Assembly (NCBI GenBank): GCA_051004815.1
Contig: JBPCJY010000262.1
Coordinates: 1-43,587 of the forward strand
Source: JBBQXY01 sp051004815
Lineage (GTDB): Bacteria > Chloroflexota > Ktedonobacteria > Ktedonobacterales > Ktedonobacteraceae
Reading direction: 5' to 3'
DNA: 43,587 nucleotides
Positions 43,145-43,587 of this stretch are shown piece by piece. Made by a program: the position numbers and the translations under genes. Below the pieces are notes generated by a model. That model did not search any database. It saw only the letters and a list, made by a program, of their open reading frames with translations, and was not told where the DNA came from. The stretch's first letter is position 1. Each line of letters opens with the position of its first letter.

Positions 43145-43587
43145 GAATGTAACACCTCCCTATGTCTATACGCATCAGTATAGCACACTTTTGCGGCGGG
43201 AGATAGCCTTTTTACTGAAGTTTTACATAAACTAACATACTAGTTCACGCACACATCAATCCACAAAAAGAGAACGGGAATCTTGTATCCGTGTCACCGC
43301 GCCCACAGAGTGACGCGGAGATTCCCATTGGTCAAAGTATAAACAATTTATTTCAAATACACAAGATAGAAGTACTTTATATTATATAATGTTTTTGCGG
43401 TAAATAGATAACGAACAAGGATAGTTTTCCAAGGCGACCGCAAGGGTGCTTGCACGGGGAGGTTTTTTGCACCGTCTGGTTCCTCGCCTTGTCATTCTTC
43501 CCTTCTGTCCGCAACACAGGCTCTGGAATTTGGGGGTGTCAAAAACTTCTCTTCTCCAAACCTGACAGCGCCCACGAAACGAACACA
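43145..43587. other. Terminal intergenic region
   Basis: 443 nt without a gene. TGC-TATACT on minus (43185-43177) is a likely extended -10 for the TPR gene. A compound hairpin lies at 43276-43326 (GGGAATCT with AGATTCCC, plus an inner GTCAC/GTGAC stem). A REP-like core CCAAGGCGACCGCA is at 43429-43442 and its partial complement TCGCCTTG at 43484-43491. Confidence 0.5.

Noticed and set aside
43145..43587. tRNA or small RNA gene in the terminal gap
   Set aside because: The hairpin at 43276-43326 does not form a cloverleaf and no T-loop or CCA end is visible.

Overview
The window reads like a contig from a Ktedonobacteria-like member of the Chloroflexota. The basis is the gene repertoire: large Ser/Thr kinases with extracellular tails, TPR and glycine-zipper proteins, a split complex I operon, and C/A-rich coding strands. 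This placement rests on recognised families, not on a search. Bases 1-66 are almost pure C and look like a contig edge or sequencing artefact. No tRNA, rRNA, CRISPR array, insertion sequence or prophage was seen.

Layout. 151-4595 (minus): a glycine-zipper stress-type protein, a PhzF-like isomerase, a DUF1848 iron-sulfur protein translationally coupled to a HAD phosphatase, and a membrane-anchored beta-sandwich protein. 4791-8592 (plus): a LOG-family phosphoribohydrolase, a cystathionine gamma-synthase/lyase and an L,D-transpeptidase lipoprotein. An orphan HicB-like gene follows on minus. 9185-12816 (plus): rpsT-rplS-rnhB, a secreted CHAP amidase with a long structured leader, a monothiol glutaredoxin and rlmB. 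12952-15035 (minus): a DprE1/DprE2-like pair. 15135-18680: thiamine salvage, with thiN facing a thiZ-thiX-thiY ABC operon that is controlled by a clear TPP riboswitch with a transcription terminator. 19041-22813 (plus): a membrane protein, a transmembrane Ser/Thr kinase and a fused nucleotidyltransferase-like protein. 22920-29239 (minus): nuoJKLMN. 29554-31575 (plus): a zinc-ribbon pseudokinase. 31915-37505 (minus): a MacB/LolD-type ABC exporter next to a MauE/MauD/Cys-rich cluster. 37752-43144: a Ca2+/H+ antiporter, PsiE-like and other membrane proteins, an aldo/keto reductase and a TPR protein.

The most unusual region is 31915-37634. A near-consensus promoter drives a MauE-like membrane protein, a MauD-like thioredoxin and a small Tat-targeted protein whose 77-residue mature part has 12 cysteines and no tryptophan. 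It resembles the methylamine dehydrogenase light-chain maturation set, but the substrate cannot form tryptophan tryptophylquinone (TTQ). An ABC exporter lies just downstream. Both the MauD-like gene (in-frame TAG) and the Cys-rich gene (one-base frameshift) carry a lesion, so the system is decaying, recoded, or affected by sequence errors.

Other themes. A C-terminal beta-sandwich domain is shared by the kinase at 19882 and the anchored protein at 3792. Very long, nearly perfect hairpins (23-35 bp arms) with unrelated sequences lie at many gene ends. A 14-base REP-like core recurs at 2121, 39131, 39228 (inverted) and 43429.
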